The position numbers were made by a program, and so were the translations under genes. A stretch of 35,693 bases of DNA, from positions 1-35,693 of the forward strand of contig JAHWJH010000010.1 in NCBI GenBank assembly GCA_019348555.1, in the 5' to 3' direction. This document shows positions 24,637 to 35,693 of the stretch, piece by piece (within the stretch, counting starts at the first letter, position 1; each line of letters begins with the position of its first letter). The stretch comes from Actinomycetota bacterium (GTDB lineage Bacteria > Actinomycetota > Acidimicrobiia > Acidimicrobiales > CADCSY01). A model generated the notes under the pieces. That model was given only the letters and a program-made list of their open reading frames with translations, was not told where the DNA came from and did not search any database.

Positions 24637-24637
24637 G

Positions 24638-24979
24638 TCAGGACCAGCCCAGCTCGTCGAGGCGGTCGTCGTCGATCCCGAAGTGGTGGGCCACCTCGTG
24701 GATGACCGTTACCCGCACCTCGGCCACCACCTCGGCCTCGCTGGTCGCCCGCTCGCAGATCGGGCGACGATAGACCGTGATGCGGTCGGGCATGGCGAGG
24801 GCCCCGTAGGCCTCGCGCTCGGTCAGGGGAACGCCCTGGTAGAGGCCGAGCACGCCGGTGGGTGACCCGTCCCGGACCTGGACCACGACGTTGTCGATCA
24901 GGCGGCCGAGCTCTTCGGGGATCTCGTCGAGGGCGTCCGCCACCAGCTCCTCGAAGCGGCGCTCGGGGATCTCGATCAC
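24638..24979 (-). CDS. Small zincin-like metallopeptidase
   Basis: 113 residues. ERRFEELVADALDEIPEELG begins the domain and VTVIHEVAHHFGIDDDRLDELGW carries the HExxH motif plus a third His and acidic residues. This matches the short actinobacterial 'metallopeptidase family protein' with a minimal zincin fold. It has no signal peptide. Start is the GTG at 24979, preceded six bases upstream by TACCTT. It is coupled to the ACT gene downstream. Substrate is unknown. Confidence 0.87.
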   Translation of the reverse strand: MIEIPERRFEELVADALDEIPEELGRLIDNVVVQVRDGSPTGVLGLYQGVPLTEREAYGALAMPDRITVYRRPICERATSEAEVVAEVRVTVIHEVAHHFGIDDDRLDELGWS

Positions 24980-24985
24980 CGGGCG

Positions 24986-24991
24986 AAGGTA
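24986..24991 (-). promoter_or_regulatory. -10 box TACCTT of the metallopeptidase gene, leaderless candidate
   Basis: TACCTT is six bases before the GTG at 24979; there is no ribosome site between them. It would drive the metallopeptidase-ACT pair. Confidence 0.42.
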
Positions 24992-25051
24992 GTACCGACG
25001 CCGGCGGCCACGCCGGCGGCACGGGTCCGCGCCGGTGTCGCACCTGCTCCG

Positions 25052-25057
25052 TAGTCT
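25052..25057 (+). promoter_or_regulatory. -10 box TAGTCT of the UvrD2-like gene, leaderless candidate
   Basis: TAGTCT is six bases before an in-frame ATC at 25064. Its TAG is also an in-frame stop, so the protein cannot begin earlier. The spacing matches the other leaderless candidates in this window. Confidence 0.38.
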
Positions 25058-25063
25058 GCAGAC

Positions 25064-27130
25064 ATCGACACCGCTGCGCTGCTCCAGGGGCTGACCGACC
25101 GCCAGGTGGAGGCGGTGACCACCTCGGGCGCGCCGGTGTGCATCCTCGCCGGTGCCGGCTCGGGCAAGACCCGAGTGCTGACCCGGCGCATCGCCTACCG
25201 GATCGCCACAGGCAGCGCCGACCCGCGTCATGTCCTCGCCCTGACCTTCACCCGCAAGGCGGCCACCGAGCTGGCGCGCCGGCTGGAGGCGCTCGGCGTG
25301 CGGGGCCACGTCAGCGCCGGCACCTTTCATGCCGTGGCCTACGCCCAGCTGCGCCAATGGTGGGCCGACGAGGGGCGTCGGGCTCCGGCCCTGCTGGAAC
25401 GCAAGGTCGGCATCCTGGCCCGCCTCCACGCCGCCGGCGGCGGGCGCGGCGCCGGTGCCAAGGTCCAGCCTGCCGATTTGGCCGGCGAGATCGAGTGGGC
25501 CAAGGCCCGCATGGTGGCTCCCGACGCCTACGAGGCCGAGGTCGCCCGCCTGGGTCGGAGCGCACCCCTGGCCCCGGCGGCGATGGCCGAGCTCTACCGT
25601 GGCTACGAGGCCGAGAAGCGGCGTCGTGGCCTGGTCGACTTCGACGATCTGTTGGGCGACTTCGTCCGCGTCATGGAGTCCGATGCCGACTTCGCCGCCT
25701 CCCAGCGGTGGCGCTTCCGGCATCTCTTCGTCGACGAGTACCAGGACGTCAACCCCGTGCAGGCACGATTGCTCGCCGGCTGGCGGGGGGCGGGCGACGA
25801 CCTGTGCGTCGTCGGTGACTGCAACCAGGCCATCTATTCCTGGAACGGCGCCGATCCCGCGCAACTTCGCGACTTCCCCTCCAGAGAGCCCCGTGCCACG
25901 GTCGTCGTCCTCGACGACAACTTCCGGTCGACGCCGCAGATCCTCGGCGTGGCCGCGTCGTTGGTCCGGCCCGGTCCCGGGGCATCCGGGCACCTCCGAC
26001 CCCGGCGCGCCGACGGTCCGTTGCCGTCGGTGCGCACCTACGAGCGCGACGTCGACGAGGCCCGGGCCATCGCCCGATCGGTGCGCGACGACCATGCACC
26101 CGGGACCTCGTGGTCCCACACGGCCGTGCTCACCCGTACCAACGCCCAGCTGGTGGCCTTCGAGGCCGCGTTCCGAGCTGCCGGCATCCCCGTACGGGTC
26201 CGGGGCGGAGGTGCGTTCCTCCAGCGCCCGGAGGTCAAGGCCGCTATGGCCGACCTCGGCCGCCCCGAAGCGCCTCTCGAGGCCGGCCTGTCCGACGTGG
26301 CCGCCGCCGTCCGGCAAGGACCACACGACCACGGCCCGGCCGCCGACGAGCGCCGGGCGGTCCTCGACGAGCTGGTCCGTCTGGGCCATGAGTACCTCGC
26401 CATGGAAGCGGATCCGACGGTGGCGGGCTTCACCGCCTGGCTGGCCGCAGGGTTACGGGCCGAGGCTCCCCACGCCACCGCCGACGCCGTCGACCTGGCC
26501 ACCTTCCACGCCGCCAAGGGCCTGGAGTGGCCGGTGGTGTACCTGGCCGGCCTCGAGCGGGGGCTCGTGCCCATCTCCCACGCCGGCTCCGAGGAGGCAC
26601 GGGAGGAGGAGCGCCGCTTGCTGTACGTGGCCGTCACCCGGGCGGAGCGTGAGCTGCACTGCTCATGGGCCCGCCAGCGCAACTTCGGCGCCCGGGCCCT
26701 CCGCCGCCAGCCCTCCCCCTGGCTGGAGGAGATCCAGGCAGCCCGGGCTGCCCTCGGAGGCGAGGCTCGCCCCGGCTCGGCGGCGTGGAGGTCTCGCCTC
26801 GCCGAGGAGCGAGCCCGACTTCGCGGCGGCCAGGGGGGTCGCGGCACCCACCCCCGCGCCGGGGTGAAGGTCGGCGTCGACGCCGACCCGGCGCTGCTGG
26901 GAGCGCTCAAACGCTGGCGGGCCGGAGCCGCCAGGGCAGGAGGCGTGCCCGCCTACGTGGTCTTCCACGACACCACCCTGGCGGCGGTGGCCGAAGCCCG
27001 TCCCCGCACCACGGCATCGCTGCTGCGACTTCCAGGTTTGGGCCCGGTGAAGGCCGAGCGCTACGGCGAGGCCATCCTGGCGGTCATCGCCGACCACGAA
27101 GGCGGGGCATCACCGCCATCTGGGCCTTGA
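25064..27130 (+). CDS. uvrD2: UvrD2-like SF1A helicase with HRDC domain
   Basis: 688 residues from the proposed start. SF1 motifs: Q-motif LTDRQVEAV, Walker A AGAGSGKT, Ia LTFTRKAATEL, II FVDEYQDVN, III DCNQAIYSWNGAD, IV LDDNFRSTPQIL, V TFHAAKGLEW, VI YVAVTRAERELHCSW. A C-terminal HRDC domain is AYVVFHDTTLAAVAEARP through LPGLGPVKAERYGEAIL. It should unwind DNA 3'-5' as mycobacterial UvrD2 does. That protein has a tetracysteine motif between the helicase and HRDC parts; none is seen here. The first normal start (GTG 25106) would cut the conserved Q-motif, so an ATC at 25064 or CTG at 25079/25091 is suggested. It must start after the stop at 25052-25054. Confidence 0.85.
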   Translation: MDTAALLQGLTDRQVEAVTTSGAPVCILAGAGSGKTRVLTRRIAYRIATGSADPRHVLALTFTRKAATELARRLEALGVRGHVSAGTFHAVAYAQLRQWWADEGRRAPALLERKVGILARLHAAGGGRGAGAKVQPADLAGEIEWAKARMVAPDAYEAEVARLGRSAPLAPAAMAELYRGYEAEKRRRGLVDFDDLLGDFVRVMESDADFAASQRWRFRHLFVDEYQDVNPVQARLLAGWRGAGDDLCVVGDCNQAIYSWNGADPAQLRDFPSREPRATVVVLDDNFRSTPQILGVAASLVRPGPGASGHLRPRRADGPLPSVRTYERDVDEARAIARSVRDDHAPGTSWSHTAVLTRTNAQLVAFEAAFRAAGIPVRVRGGGAFLQRPEVKAAMADLGRPEAPLEAGLSDVAAAVRQGPHDHGPAADERRAVLDELVRLGHEYLAMEADPTVAGFTAWLAAGLRAEAPHATADAVDLATFHAAKGLEWPVVYLAGLERGLVPISHAGSEEAREEERRLLYVAVTRAERELHCSWARQRNFGARALRRQPSPWLEEIQAARAALGGEARPGSAAWRSRLAEERARLRGGQGGRGTHPRAGVKVGVDADPALLGALKRWRAGAARAGGVPAYVVFHDTTLAAVAEARPRTTASLLRLPGLGPVKAERYGEAILAVIADHEGGASPPSGP

Positions 27131-27161
27131 CAGCCGCGCCCTGCGGCGCGACGACAGTCTC

Positions 27162-27473
27162 ATGACCCACTACCTGTGGCCCGGCGACCCGGGATGGCCG
27201 ACGCCGGTGGTCGAGGCCGACGCCGGCATCGACGTCTACGACCCCGACGGCGACATCGACATCGACGCCGTCTGCCTCCACGCCGCTGGCGACCACGTCT
27301 TCGAGGACCTGACACCGCTGGAGCGCACCGTGCTGCAAGGGCGCTTCGGGCTGTGGGGTGCTCCCGTGCGCACGATGAAGGAGCTCCACCACGAGCTCGG
27401 CCTCACCCGGCACCAGGTGCGCGACCAGCTCGAGTCGGCGCTGGCGAAGGTCCGCTCCCACCTCGTCGCCTGA
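27162..27473 (+). CDS. Sigma-factor region-4-like small protein
   Basis: 103 residues. The C-terminal half LTPLERTVLQGRFGLWG, VRTMKELHHELGLTRHQVR and DQLESALAKVRSHL matches the helix-turn-helix of sigma factor region 4.2. The N-terminal half is acidic (VYDPDGDIDIDAVCL) and does not resemble sigma region 2. It starts 31 bases after the helicase gene, probably in one transcript. A TTGACA overlaps the helicase stop but has no matched -10. It may be an anti-sigma, RNA polymerase or DNA-binding accessory; no function is established. Confidence 0.75.
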   Translation: MTHYLWPGDPGWPTPVVEADAGIDVYDPDGDIDIDAVCLHAAGDHVFEDLTPLERTVLQGRFGLWGAPVRTMKELHHELGLTRHQVRDQLESALAKVRSHLVA

Positions 27474-27682
27474 CCGGCTGACGGCCAAAGGCGGCCGAAG
27501 GCGGCAAGCCGTCGCCCGGCCACCCCCGCCGCCGAAGGCGGCCTCCCGTGGCTGGGCGACCCGGCGAGCGAAGCGAGCCGAAGAAGGTGTTCAGCGCGGA
27601 GGTCGGTCGGCTCCGCCGGCCGACCGGAGCTCCGACAGGCTCGTCCGAACGGAGCGAGCGCAGCGAGCGAGTGAGGACGAAA
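27474..27682. repeat. Intergenic stem-loop-rich region with repeated GAGCG/AAGGCGG motifs
   Basis: Gap of 209 bases between two genes that converge. It has a GCCGCC-GAA-GGCGGC hairpin (27528-27542), a GGTCGGC/GCCGACC stem with a seven-base loop (27605-27625), several AAGGCGG copies and many GAGCGAGCG-type direct motifs on the plus strand. No gene is seen. It may be a transcription-stop zone or a dispersed actinobacterial repeat. Confidence 0.45.
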
Positions 27683-28453
27683 CTACGAGAACTCGGCGAC
27701 GACGGGTGCGTGGTCCGAGGGCAGCTTCCCCTTGCGAGCGTTGCGGTCGATGAGCACCCACGACAGACGCTGGGCCAACGGGGCGCTGGCCAGGAGCAGG
27801 TCGATGCGCATCCCGAGATGGCGGTGGAAGTTGCCGGCACGGTAGTCCCACCACGAGAACAGACCCGGCTCCTGGTGACGCAGCCGCAGCACGTCGACCA
27901 GACCCCATTCCATCAAGGACCCCAACGCCGATCGCTCGGCCTCGCTGACGTGGGTCCCGCCGTGGCAGGCGGTGGCGTCCCAGACGTCGCGATCGTCGGG
28001 GGCCACGTTGAAGTCGCCGCAGACCACCACGTCGGTGGTCGAGTCGGCGGTTGCCTCCAGGTGCTGGCGGAGGCGCGCCAGCCATGTCAGCTTGTGGTGG
28101 TACATGGGGTGGCCGAGCTCCCGACCGTTGGGCACGTAGACCGTCGCCACCCGGATGCCTCCACACGAGGCGGTCAGCAGGCGGGCCTCGGTGTCGGGCT
28201 CGATCCCCGCAGCGAACCCGTCGACGACGTCGCTGATGCCGAGCCGACTGAGGATCGCCACCCCGTTCCAGCGCCCCTCGCCGTGGTGCACAGCCTCGTA
28301 GCCGAGCGTCGAGAAGGCCATGGCCGGAAAGGCGTCGTCGGAGAGCTTGGTCTCCTGCAGACAGACGATGTCGGGGCTGGTCTCGGTGAGCCACTGCTCG
28401 ACGCGCGACAGGCGCGCCTTGAGCGAGTTGACGTTCCAGGTGGCGATCCGCAT
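27683..28453 (-). CDS. xthA: Exodeoxyribonuclease III
   Basis: 256 residues. MRIATWNVNSLKARL, LQETKL (catalytic Glu), NGVAILSR, VYVPNGRELGHPMYHHKL, GDFNVAPDDRDVWD (Asp/Asn pair) and SDHAPVVAEF (Asp/His) complete the endonuclease/exonuclease/phosphatase-type active site. It cleaves abasic sites and degrades 3' ends in base-excision repair. The start at 28453 is an ATG with a TACCGT box eight bases upstream. The gene runs downstream of the NYN-S1 gene by 40 bases. Confidence 0.95.
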   Translation of the reverse strand: MRIATWNVNSLKARLSRVEQWLTETSPDIVCLQETKLSDDAFPAMAFSTLGYEAVHHGEGRWNGVAILSRLGISDVVDGFAAGIEPDTEARLLTASCGGIRVATVYVPNGRELGHPMYHHKLTWLARLRQHLEATADSTTDVVVCGDFNVAPDDRDVWDATACHGGTHVSEAERSALGSLMEWGLVDVLRLRHQEPGLFSWWDYRAGNFHRHLGMRIDLLLASAPLAQRLSWVLIDRNARKGKLPSDHAPVVAEFS

Positions 28454-28461
28454 CGGCGCCG

Positions 28462-28467
28462 ACGGTA
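28462..28467 (-). promoter_or_regulatory. -10 box TACCGT of xthA, leaderless candidate
   Basis: TACCGT is eight bases before the xthA ATG, with no Shine-Dalgarno sequence, and lies in the 40-base gap after the upstream gene. Confidence 0.42.
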
Positions 28468-28493
28468 CCGCCGCCGGTCGGCGAGGCCGGGCT

Positions 28494-30404
<1,911 letters not shown>

Positions 30405-30744
30405 CAGCCTGCCACCGGCGCACGGGGACCGGGTGGTGGGCCCGCCGTCGGTCGTGCGAAACCGTCCATGGTCCCGGCACAGTCAATCATCCTGGTTGCT
30501 CCGATCGATGGATGCTCGGCCGGTGTCAGCCCCCGGACGTCACCGCGGCGAGGCCCCGGGAGCCGGACCCAGCGAAGGCCGGTACGCCGACGAGATCTCG
30601 TCGAGCACACCGCCCTCGCCCGTGGTACCGAACAGCCCCGAGGCGATCAGCCGATGGCTTGTCCGCGCAGCTCGCCCACATGGCACGAGGAACGTCGTGT
30701 TCACCCTATCGGCTCTCGCCGTGGGGGCGTGTCTCGGGTGGTGG
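30405..30744. other. 340-base stretch between kgd and the NYN-S1 gene with no recognised gene
   Basis: No RNA gene or known protein is seen. One possible small reading frame on the minus strand (30540-30704, 54 residues, GTG start, low similarity to anything recalled) and another proline/arginine-rich frame ending at 30404 are unsupported. A TAGGGT box on the minus strand (30703-30708) could serve as a -10 for the NYN-S1 gene with a long leader, but this is weak. Confidence 0.3.
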
Positions 30745-33700
30745 TCAGACCACGCCCTCGAAGGCCCGGTCGAGGAGGTGCTCCTGTTCGCGAAGATGGC
30801 GCTTGAAGCTGCCGGTGGCCGGGCTGCCCGACTCCTGGCGGCTGGCATGGCCGAGCTTGGCGCCGTCGGTGAGGATCCGGTGGAGCCGCCCGTGCACGAA
30901 CGGCCAGGGCCCCATGTTCTCGGGCTCCTCCTGGAGCCAGTAGACCGAATCGGCCTGGGCATAGCCGTCCAGGATCTCCGCCAGCTCCGCCGCCGGCCAC
31001 GGATAGAGCTGTTCCACCCGCACGATGGCGGCGGCCGCTCGGCTCTGGTCTCGCCGCACGAGGGCGTCGTACGCCACCTTGCCCGAGCACAGGATCACCC
31101 GACGCACGGCATCGGGATCCAAGGTGGCGGGGTCGGGAAGCACGGCGCGGAAGCGCCCGTCGACCAACGCGTCGACCGACGAACGCGATTCCCGAGCCCT
31201 GAGCAGGTACTTGGGGGTGAACACCACCAGGGGGACCGCTTCTGCGTCTCGGGCCTGGCCACGCAGCAGGTGGAAGTACTGCGCTGCCGTGGTGGCGTTG
31301 ACGATGCGCAGGTTGCCATCGGCGCACAGGGTGAGGAAGCGCTCGATGCGGGCCGAGGAGTGCTCCGGACCCTGGCCGTCGTAGCCGTGGGGCAACAGCA
31401 GCACCAGGCCCGAGGTCTGACCCCACTTGTCGGCCGACGACGACAGGAACTGGTCGACCACGACCTGGCCCACGTTGACGAAGTCGCCGAACTGCGCCTC
31501 CCAGCACACCAGCGCGTCGCGGTGGACCACCGAGTAGCCGTACTCGAAGCCCATCGCCGCGTACTCCGACAGTGAGGAGTCGTACACCGAGAACTGCCCC
31601 TGCCCTGCGCCGAGGTGGGCGAGGGGCACGTGCTCGGAGCCGGTCTCGTGGTCGAAGAGCACCGAATGGCGGTGGGAGAAGGTGCCCCGGCGGGTGTCCT
31701 GGCCGGCAAGGCGGATGTCGGTCCCCTCGACCAGCAGGGTGCCGAGGGCGAGGGCCTCCGCCGTGGCCCAGTCGACCTTGCCGGTCTCCCACAGCTGGCG
31801 CCTGGCCTCGAACTGACGGGCCAGCTTGGGGTGGACCCGGAAGTCGTCGGGCACGTCGTCGAGGCCGGAGAAGACACGGTCGAGCACCTCAGCGACGACG
31901 GTGGTGTCGACCGGCGGACGTTCGATCCTCGACCTGACCGGCGTCGCCGTCGGCGGCGGGGCCGCAGCTGCCACGGCACGGGTCTCGTCAAAGGCGCGCT
32001 GGAGGCGCTCGGAGAAGTCGTCGAGCGCCCGCTCGGCCTCGTCGAGGGTGATGTCGCCCCGCTTGACCAGGAGCTCGACGTAGAGCTTGCGCACCGATCG
32101 CCGGGCCTCGATGCGCCGGTACATCACCGGCTGGGTGTAGCTCGGGTCGTCGCCCTCGTTGTGCCCGTGGCGGCGATAGCACCACATGTCGATGACGACG
32201 TCGCTGGAGAACGCCTGGCGGTAGGCGAAGGCCAGCCGGGCAACGCGCACACACGCCTCGGGGTCGTCGCCGTTGACGTGGAAGATGGGCGCCTGGACCA
32301 TCTTGGCCACGTCGGTGGCGTAGACCGAGGACCGCCCGAACTCGGGAGCGGTGGTGAACCCCAGCTGGTTGTCGATCACCAGGTGCACGGTGCCCCCGGT
32401 GCGGTAGCCACGCAGGCCTGAGAGGTTGAACGTCTCGGCCACCACCCCCTGCCCGGCGAAGGCGGCGTCGCCGTGGATGAGCAGGGGCATCGCCGCGTTG
32501 GGCCGGCCCTCGAGGTCCTGGCGCGCCCGCACCATGCCCTCCACCACCGGATCGACGGCTTCGAGGTGCGAGGGGTTGGCGGCCAGCTCGACGTCGATCT
32601 CGGCGCCGCTGCGGGCCCGGAACCTCCCCTTGGCGCCCAGGTGGTACTTCACGTCACCCGAGCCCTGGACCATCTCCGGGTCGACGATGCCCTCGAACTC
32701 GCTGAAGATCTGGTCGAGGGGCTTGCCGACGATGTTGGCGAGCACGTTGAGCCGGCCGCGGTGGGCCATCCCCATGACCACCCGGTCCAGCCCGGCGTCG
32801 GCGGCGGCGTGCAGAACGGCGTCGAGCAGGGGGATGGCCGACTCCGCCCCTTCGATGCCGAAGCGTTTGACGCCGACGTACTTGGTGGCGAGGAACCGCT
32901 CGAAGGCCTCGGCGGCGTTGAGGCGGCCGAGGATGTGGCGCTGCTCGTCGCTGTCGGCGCCGGTGCCCGCACCCTCGACGTGGCGCTGTATCCATGCCTT
33001 GCGCTCGGGATCCTGGATGTGCATGTACTCGATGCCCACGGTCCGGCAGTAGGCGTCGCGCAGGATGCGGAGGATCTCCCCCAACGCCAGCCGGTGCGAG
33101 CCGGCGAGACCACCGGTGAGGAACTCCCGGTCGAGGTCCCAGATCGTCAGCCCGTAGGTGGCGGGGTCGAGCTCGACGTGGGTGTGCGGCTCCTTGACCG
33201 ACAGCGGATCGAGATCGGCGATGAGGTGGCCCCGCACCCGGTGCATGTTGATGACGCGGTTGACCTGCATCTGCTTGTGCAGGTGCGCCTCGACGGAGTC
33301 GACCGGGTTCACGTCGCGGTGCCACTGCACCGCTTCGTAGGGGATCCCCATCGAGTGGAAGATGTCGTCGTAGAAGTGGTCGGCTCCCAGCAGCAGCTCG
33401 TGGACACGCTGCAGGAACATCCCCGACTCGGCACCTTGGATGATGCGGTGGTCGTAGGTGGAGCTGATGGTGACGACCTTGGAGACGCCGAGGTCGGCCA
33501 GGGCCCGGGGGTCGGCACCGTGGTACTCGGCGGGGTGCTCGATGGCTCCGACGCCGACGATGAGCCCTTGGCCCCGCACCAGCCGGGGCACCGACTGCAC
33601 CGTGCCGAGCGTGCCGGGGTTGGTGAGGGTGACGGTGGTGCCGGCGAAGTCGTCGGGTCCGATGCGGTTCGCCCTGACCTTGCGGATCAGCTCCTGGTAC

Positions 33701-34335
33701 GCAGCATGGAAGCTCCGGAAGTCGAGGGTGTCGGCGTGGCGGATGCAGACCACGACGAGGCTGCGGCTGGTGTCGGGGCGCTCGACGTCGACCGCGAGGC
33801 CCAGGCCGACGTGGTCGTGGCGCACCACCGCCGGCGATCCCTCTCGATCGTCGAAGGCGGCGTTCATGGCCGGAACGGCGGCCAGGGCCCTGACCACGGC
33901 GTAGCCGATGAGGTGGGTGAAGCTGACCTTTCCTCCCCGGGTGCGACCGAGGTACCCGTTGATCACCCTGCGGTTCACCTCGAGGAGCTTGGCCGGCACC
34001 ATCCGGAAGCTCGTGGCCGTGGGCACGGTGAGGCTCTCGGCCATGGTGGCGGCGATGCGGGCTGCGGCCCCCCGCAACGGCACCGCCATCCGCCCGTCGC
34101 CGGCAAGGGATGTCGCCGGGCCGGCGTCCGACGTCCTCGGCAGCGCCCGGACCGTGCTCGCCGAGGGAGGAGGCGGCGCGGGGGCGACGTCGGTCCCACC
34201 GCGGTAGTCGGCGAAGAAGTCCTGCCAGCTCTCCCCCACCGAGGAGGGATCGGCGAGGTAGCGCTCGTGCATCTCGTCGACCAGCCAGGCGTTGGGCCCG
34301 AAGGTGGTGCTCGGGCCGGAGGTGTCCCGCACCAC
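30745..34335 (-). CDS. kgd: Multifunctional 2-oxoglutarate dehydrogenase E1/E2 (Kgd/OdhA)
   Basis: 1196 residues, the actinobacterial single-chain E1/E2. The leader ([19 protein letters not shown]) is followed by an E2 succinyltransferase domain (about 80-320, with [20 protein letters not shown] and [14 protein letters not shown] holding the catalytic His). The E1 domain (about 330-1196) has [46 protein letters not shown] and [19 protein letters not shown] for thiamine diphosphate. No lipoyl domain is present, as in OdhA; lipoyl comes from another E2. The GTG at 34335 is followed by a second GTG; TAGCCT lies six bases before the second, so the start may be at 34332. It appears monocistronic and feeds the TCA cycle. 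Confidence 0.96.
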   Translation of the reverse strand: MVRDTSGPSTTFGPNAWLVDEMHERYLADPSSVGESWQDFFADYRGGTDVAPAPPPPSASTVRALPRTSDAGPATSLAGDGRMAVPLRGAAARIAATMAESLTVPTATSFRMVPAKLLEVNRRVINGYLGRTRGGKVSFTHLIGYAVVRALAAVPAMNAAFDDREGSPAVVRHDHVGLGLAVDVERPDTSRSLVVVCIRHADTLDFRSFHAAYQELIRKVRANRIGPDDFAGTTVTLTNPGTLGTVQSVPRLVRGQGLIVGVGAIEHPAEYHGADPRALADLGVSKVVTISSTYDHRIIQGAESGMFLQRVHELLLGADHFYDDIFHSMGIPYEAVQWHRDVNPVDSVEAHLHKQMQVNRVINMHRVRGHLIADLDPLSVKEPHTHVELDPATYGLTIWDLDREFLTGGLAGSHRLALGEILRILRDAYCRTVGIEYMHIQDPERKAWIQRHVEGAGTGADSDEQRHILGRLNAAEAFERFLATKYVGVKRFGIEGAESAIPLLDAVLHAAADAGLDRVVMGMAHRGRLNVLANIVGKPLDQIFSEFEGIVDPEMVQGSGDVKYHLGAKGRFRARSGAEIDVELAANPSHLEAVDPVVEGMVRARQDLEGRPNAAMPLLIHGDAAFAGQGVVAETFNLSGLRGYRTGGTVHLVIDNQLGFTTAPEFGRSSVYATDVAKMVQAPIFHVNGDDPEACVRVARLAFAYRQAFSSDVVIDMWCYRRHGHNEGDDPSYTQPVMYRRIEARRSVRKLYVELLVKRGDITLDEAERALDDFSERLQRAFDETRAVAAAAPPPTATPVRSRIERPPVDTTVVAEVLDRVFSGLDDVPDDFRVHPKLARQFEARRQLWETGKVDWATAEALALGTLLVEGTDIRLAGQDTRRGTFSHRHSVLFDHETGSEHVPLAHLGAGQGQFSVYDSSLSEYAAMGFEYGYSVVHRDALVCWEAQFGDFVNVGQVVVDQFLSSSADKWGQTSGLVLLLPHGYDGQGPEHSSARIERFLTLCADGNLRIVNATTAAQYFHLLRGQARDAEAVPLVVFTPKYLLRARESRSSVDALVDGRFRAVLPDPATLDPDAVRRVILCSGKVAYDALVRRDQSRAAAAIVRVEQLYPWPAAELAEILDGYAQADSVYWLQEEPENMGPWPFVHGRLHRILTDGAKLGHASRQESGSPATGSFKRHLREQEHLLDRAFEGVV

Positions 34336-34338
34336 CCC

Positions 34339-34344
34339 AGGCTA
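34339..34344 (-). promoter_or_regulatory. -10 box TAGCCT of kgd, leaderless candidate
   Basis: TAGCCT is six bases before the second of two consecutive GTG codons (34332), three before the first. No ribosome site is present. Confidence 0.4.
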
Positions 34345-34438
34345 CCGGCCCCGCCCCGAGAGGCTGGTCCCGGGCGGCTGCCAGTGTGTGCGGGAAACAG
34401 CTACTGCGGGCTCGTCACCCACATGCGAGAATGCGAGG

Positions 34439-34509
34439 GCGGAGCTCGCTCCGCACGGTCCCCCCCGACGCATGGGCCCGCCCGGCTCCCGCACCAGCGC
34501 GGGAGCCGG
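34439..34509. repeat. Two strong inverted repeats in the kgd-ettA divergent gap
   Basis: GCGGAGC/GCTCCGC (34439-34445 and 34448-34454) are seven-base arms with a two-base centre. CCGGCTCCCGC (34482-34492) and GCGGGAGCCGG (34499-34509) are perfect eleven-base arms with a six-base loop. Both lie upstream of the proposed ettA -10 box, so they are either operator-like DNA sites or parts of a leader from an unmapped earlier start. Confidence 0.45.
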
Positions 34510-34558
34510 CGGGCACGTGCCCCGGCATGTGGGCGACGGGCGCAGCCGGCCTCGCCGG

Positions 34559-34564
34559 TACCGT
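34559..34564 (+). promoter_or_regulatory. -10 box TACCGT of ettA, leaderless candidate
   Basis: TACCGT is seven bases before the ettA ATG with no ribosome site between; spacing as for rpmB and rsmD. Confidence 0.45.
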
Positions 34565-34571
34565 CGGGGCC

Positions 34572-35393
<822 letters not shown>

Positions 35394-35693
35394 CAAATCG
35401 TTGCTGCCGGTCTTCCACCCATATTCGGCGCGGCCGATCGTCTCGGGATTGTTCGTGCCGTGCATGCCGATGCCGGGCTTGTTCAAGCCCATCCAGAGCA
35501 CGCCCACCGGATTATTCGGGCCCGGCGGGATATTGTGGAAGTTTGCCGTCCGGACGCCGTAGTTCAGCACGCCTTCATCGTGGCGGAACCACGGCATCGT
35601 CGCGACCCCGAGCACCTTCCAGGTGCCTTTCGGTGCCGGTAATGAACCCGAACCCGGCGTGATCGGAAACTCGCAGATGATCTTCTCGCCTTC
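35394..35693 (-). CDS. L,D-transpeptidase (YkuD) fragment, N-terminus beyond window, foreign to this contig
   Basis: About 100 residues on the minus strand. [55 protein letters not shown] and [14 protein letters not shown] fit the YkuD/ErfK L,D-transpeptidase of Gram-negative-like bacteria (the wording recalls Verrucomicrobia). The expected catalytic SHGCIRL after IGR is missing; the reading gives [13 protein letters not shown] and then runs into antisense ettA. Codons such as AAT, GAA, TTA and TAT are more frequent than elsewhere in the window. Both the ettA break and this fragment meet at about 35391-35397. Most likely it is a mis-joined read or contig rather than a real gene. Confidence 0.7.

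Overview
The window is very GC-rich, strongly GC3-biased DNA from a high-GC actinobacterium. Lineage-typical genes point to the phylum: a single-chain E1/E2 2-oxoglutarate dehydrogenase (Kgd/OdhA type), SepH, a PimB'-like mannosyltransferase, a DUF6458 protein, a MoxR/DUF58/VWA operon and the coaD-rsmD-recG order next to rpmB. The alanine/lysine-tailed proteins and the rather atypical promoters would suit a deep lineage such as Acidimicrobiia, but that placement is an inference. No rRNA, tRNA, CRISPR array, IS element or prophage was seen.

Layout. 1-16177 is almost entirely minus strand and reads in the order fakA-like kinase, recG, rsmD, coaD, a coiled-coil protein, a YceD/DUF177 protein, rpmF, plsX, acpP, rnc, mutM, an NYN-domain protein, sepH, a PimB'-like glycosyltransferase, a release-factor-like protein and an aminotransferase cut by the window edge. 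This is a conserved actinobacterial block for phospholipid, acyl-carrier and CoA supply, ribosome and RNA maturation, DNA repair and division. rpmB, a divergent cold-shock-like gene and a membrane-anchored seven-blade Kelch protein run rightward from 16238. A minus-strand moxR-DUF58-VWA operon follows, then a lipoprotein with two cupredoxin-like domains and a small membrane protein. Next come a DUF6458 gene (+), a PH-domain protein, def, a double-ACT protein and a minimal metallopeptidase (all -). A UvrD2-like helicase and a sigma-region-4-like protein are on the plus strand, followed by xthA, an NYN-S1-histone-H1-like fusion and kgd (all -), and finally the start of ettA (+).

Three things stand out. 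First, at least twelve genes have a TANNNT box (mostly TASCGT or close to it) 6-8 nt before the start codon and no Shine-Dalgarno sequence. This looks like a leaderless-transcription grammar; it decides several starts and implies non-canonical ATC and CTG starts for two genes. Second, a 636-residue protein joins an NYN ribonuclease domain, an S1 RNA-binding domain and a long APAKK-repeat tail, and SepH in the same window carries a similar tail. Third, from about 35395 to the end the sequence is foreign: ettA breaks off in its linker and the minus strand encodes part of an L,D-transpeptidase with different codon use. This is most simply a chimeric contig join.
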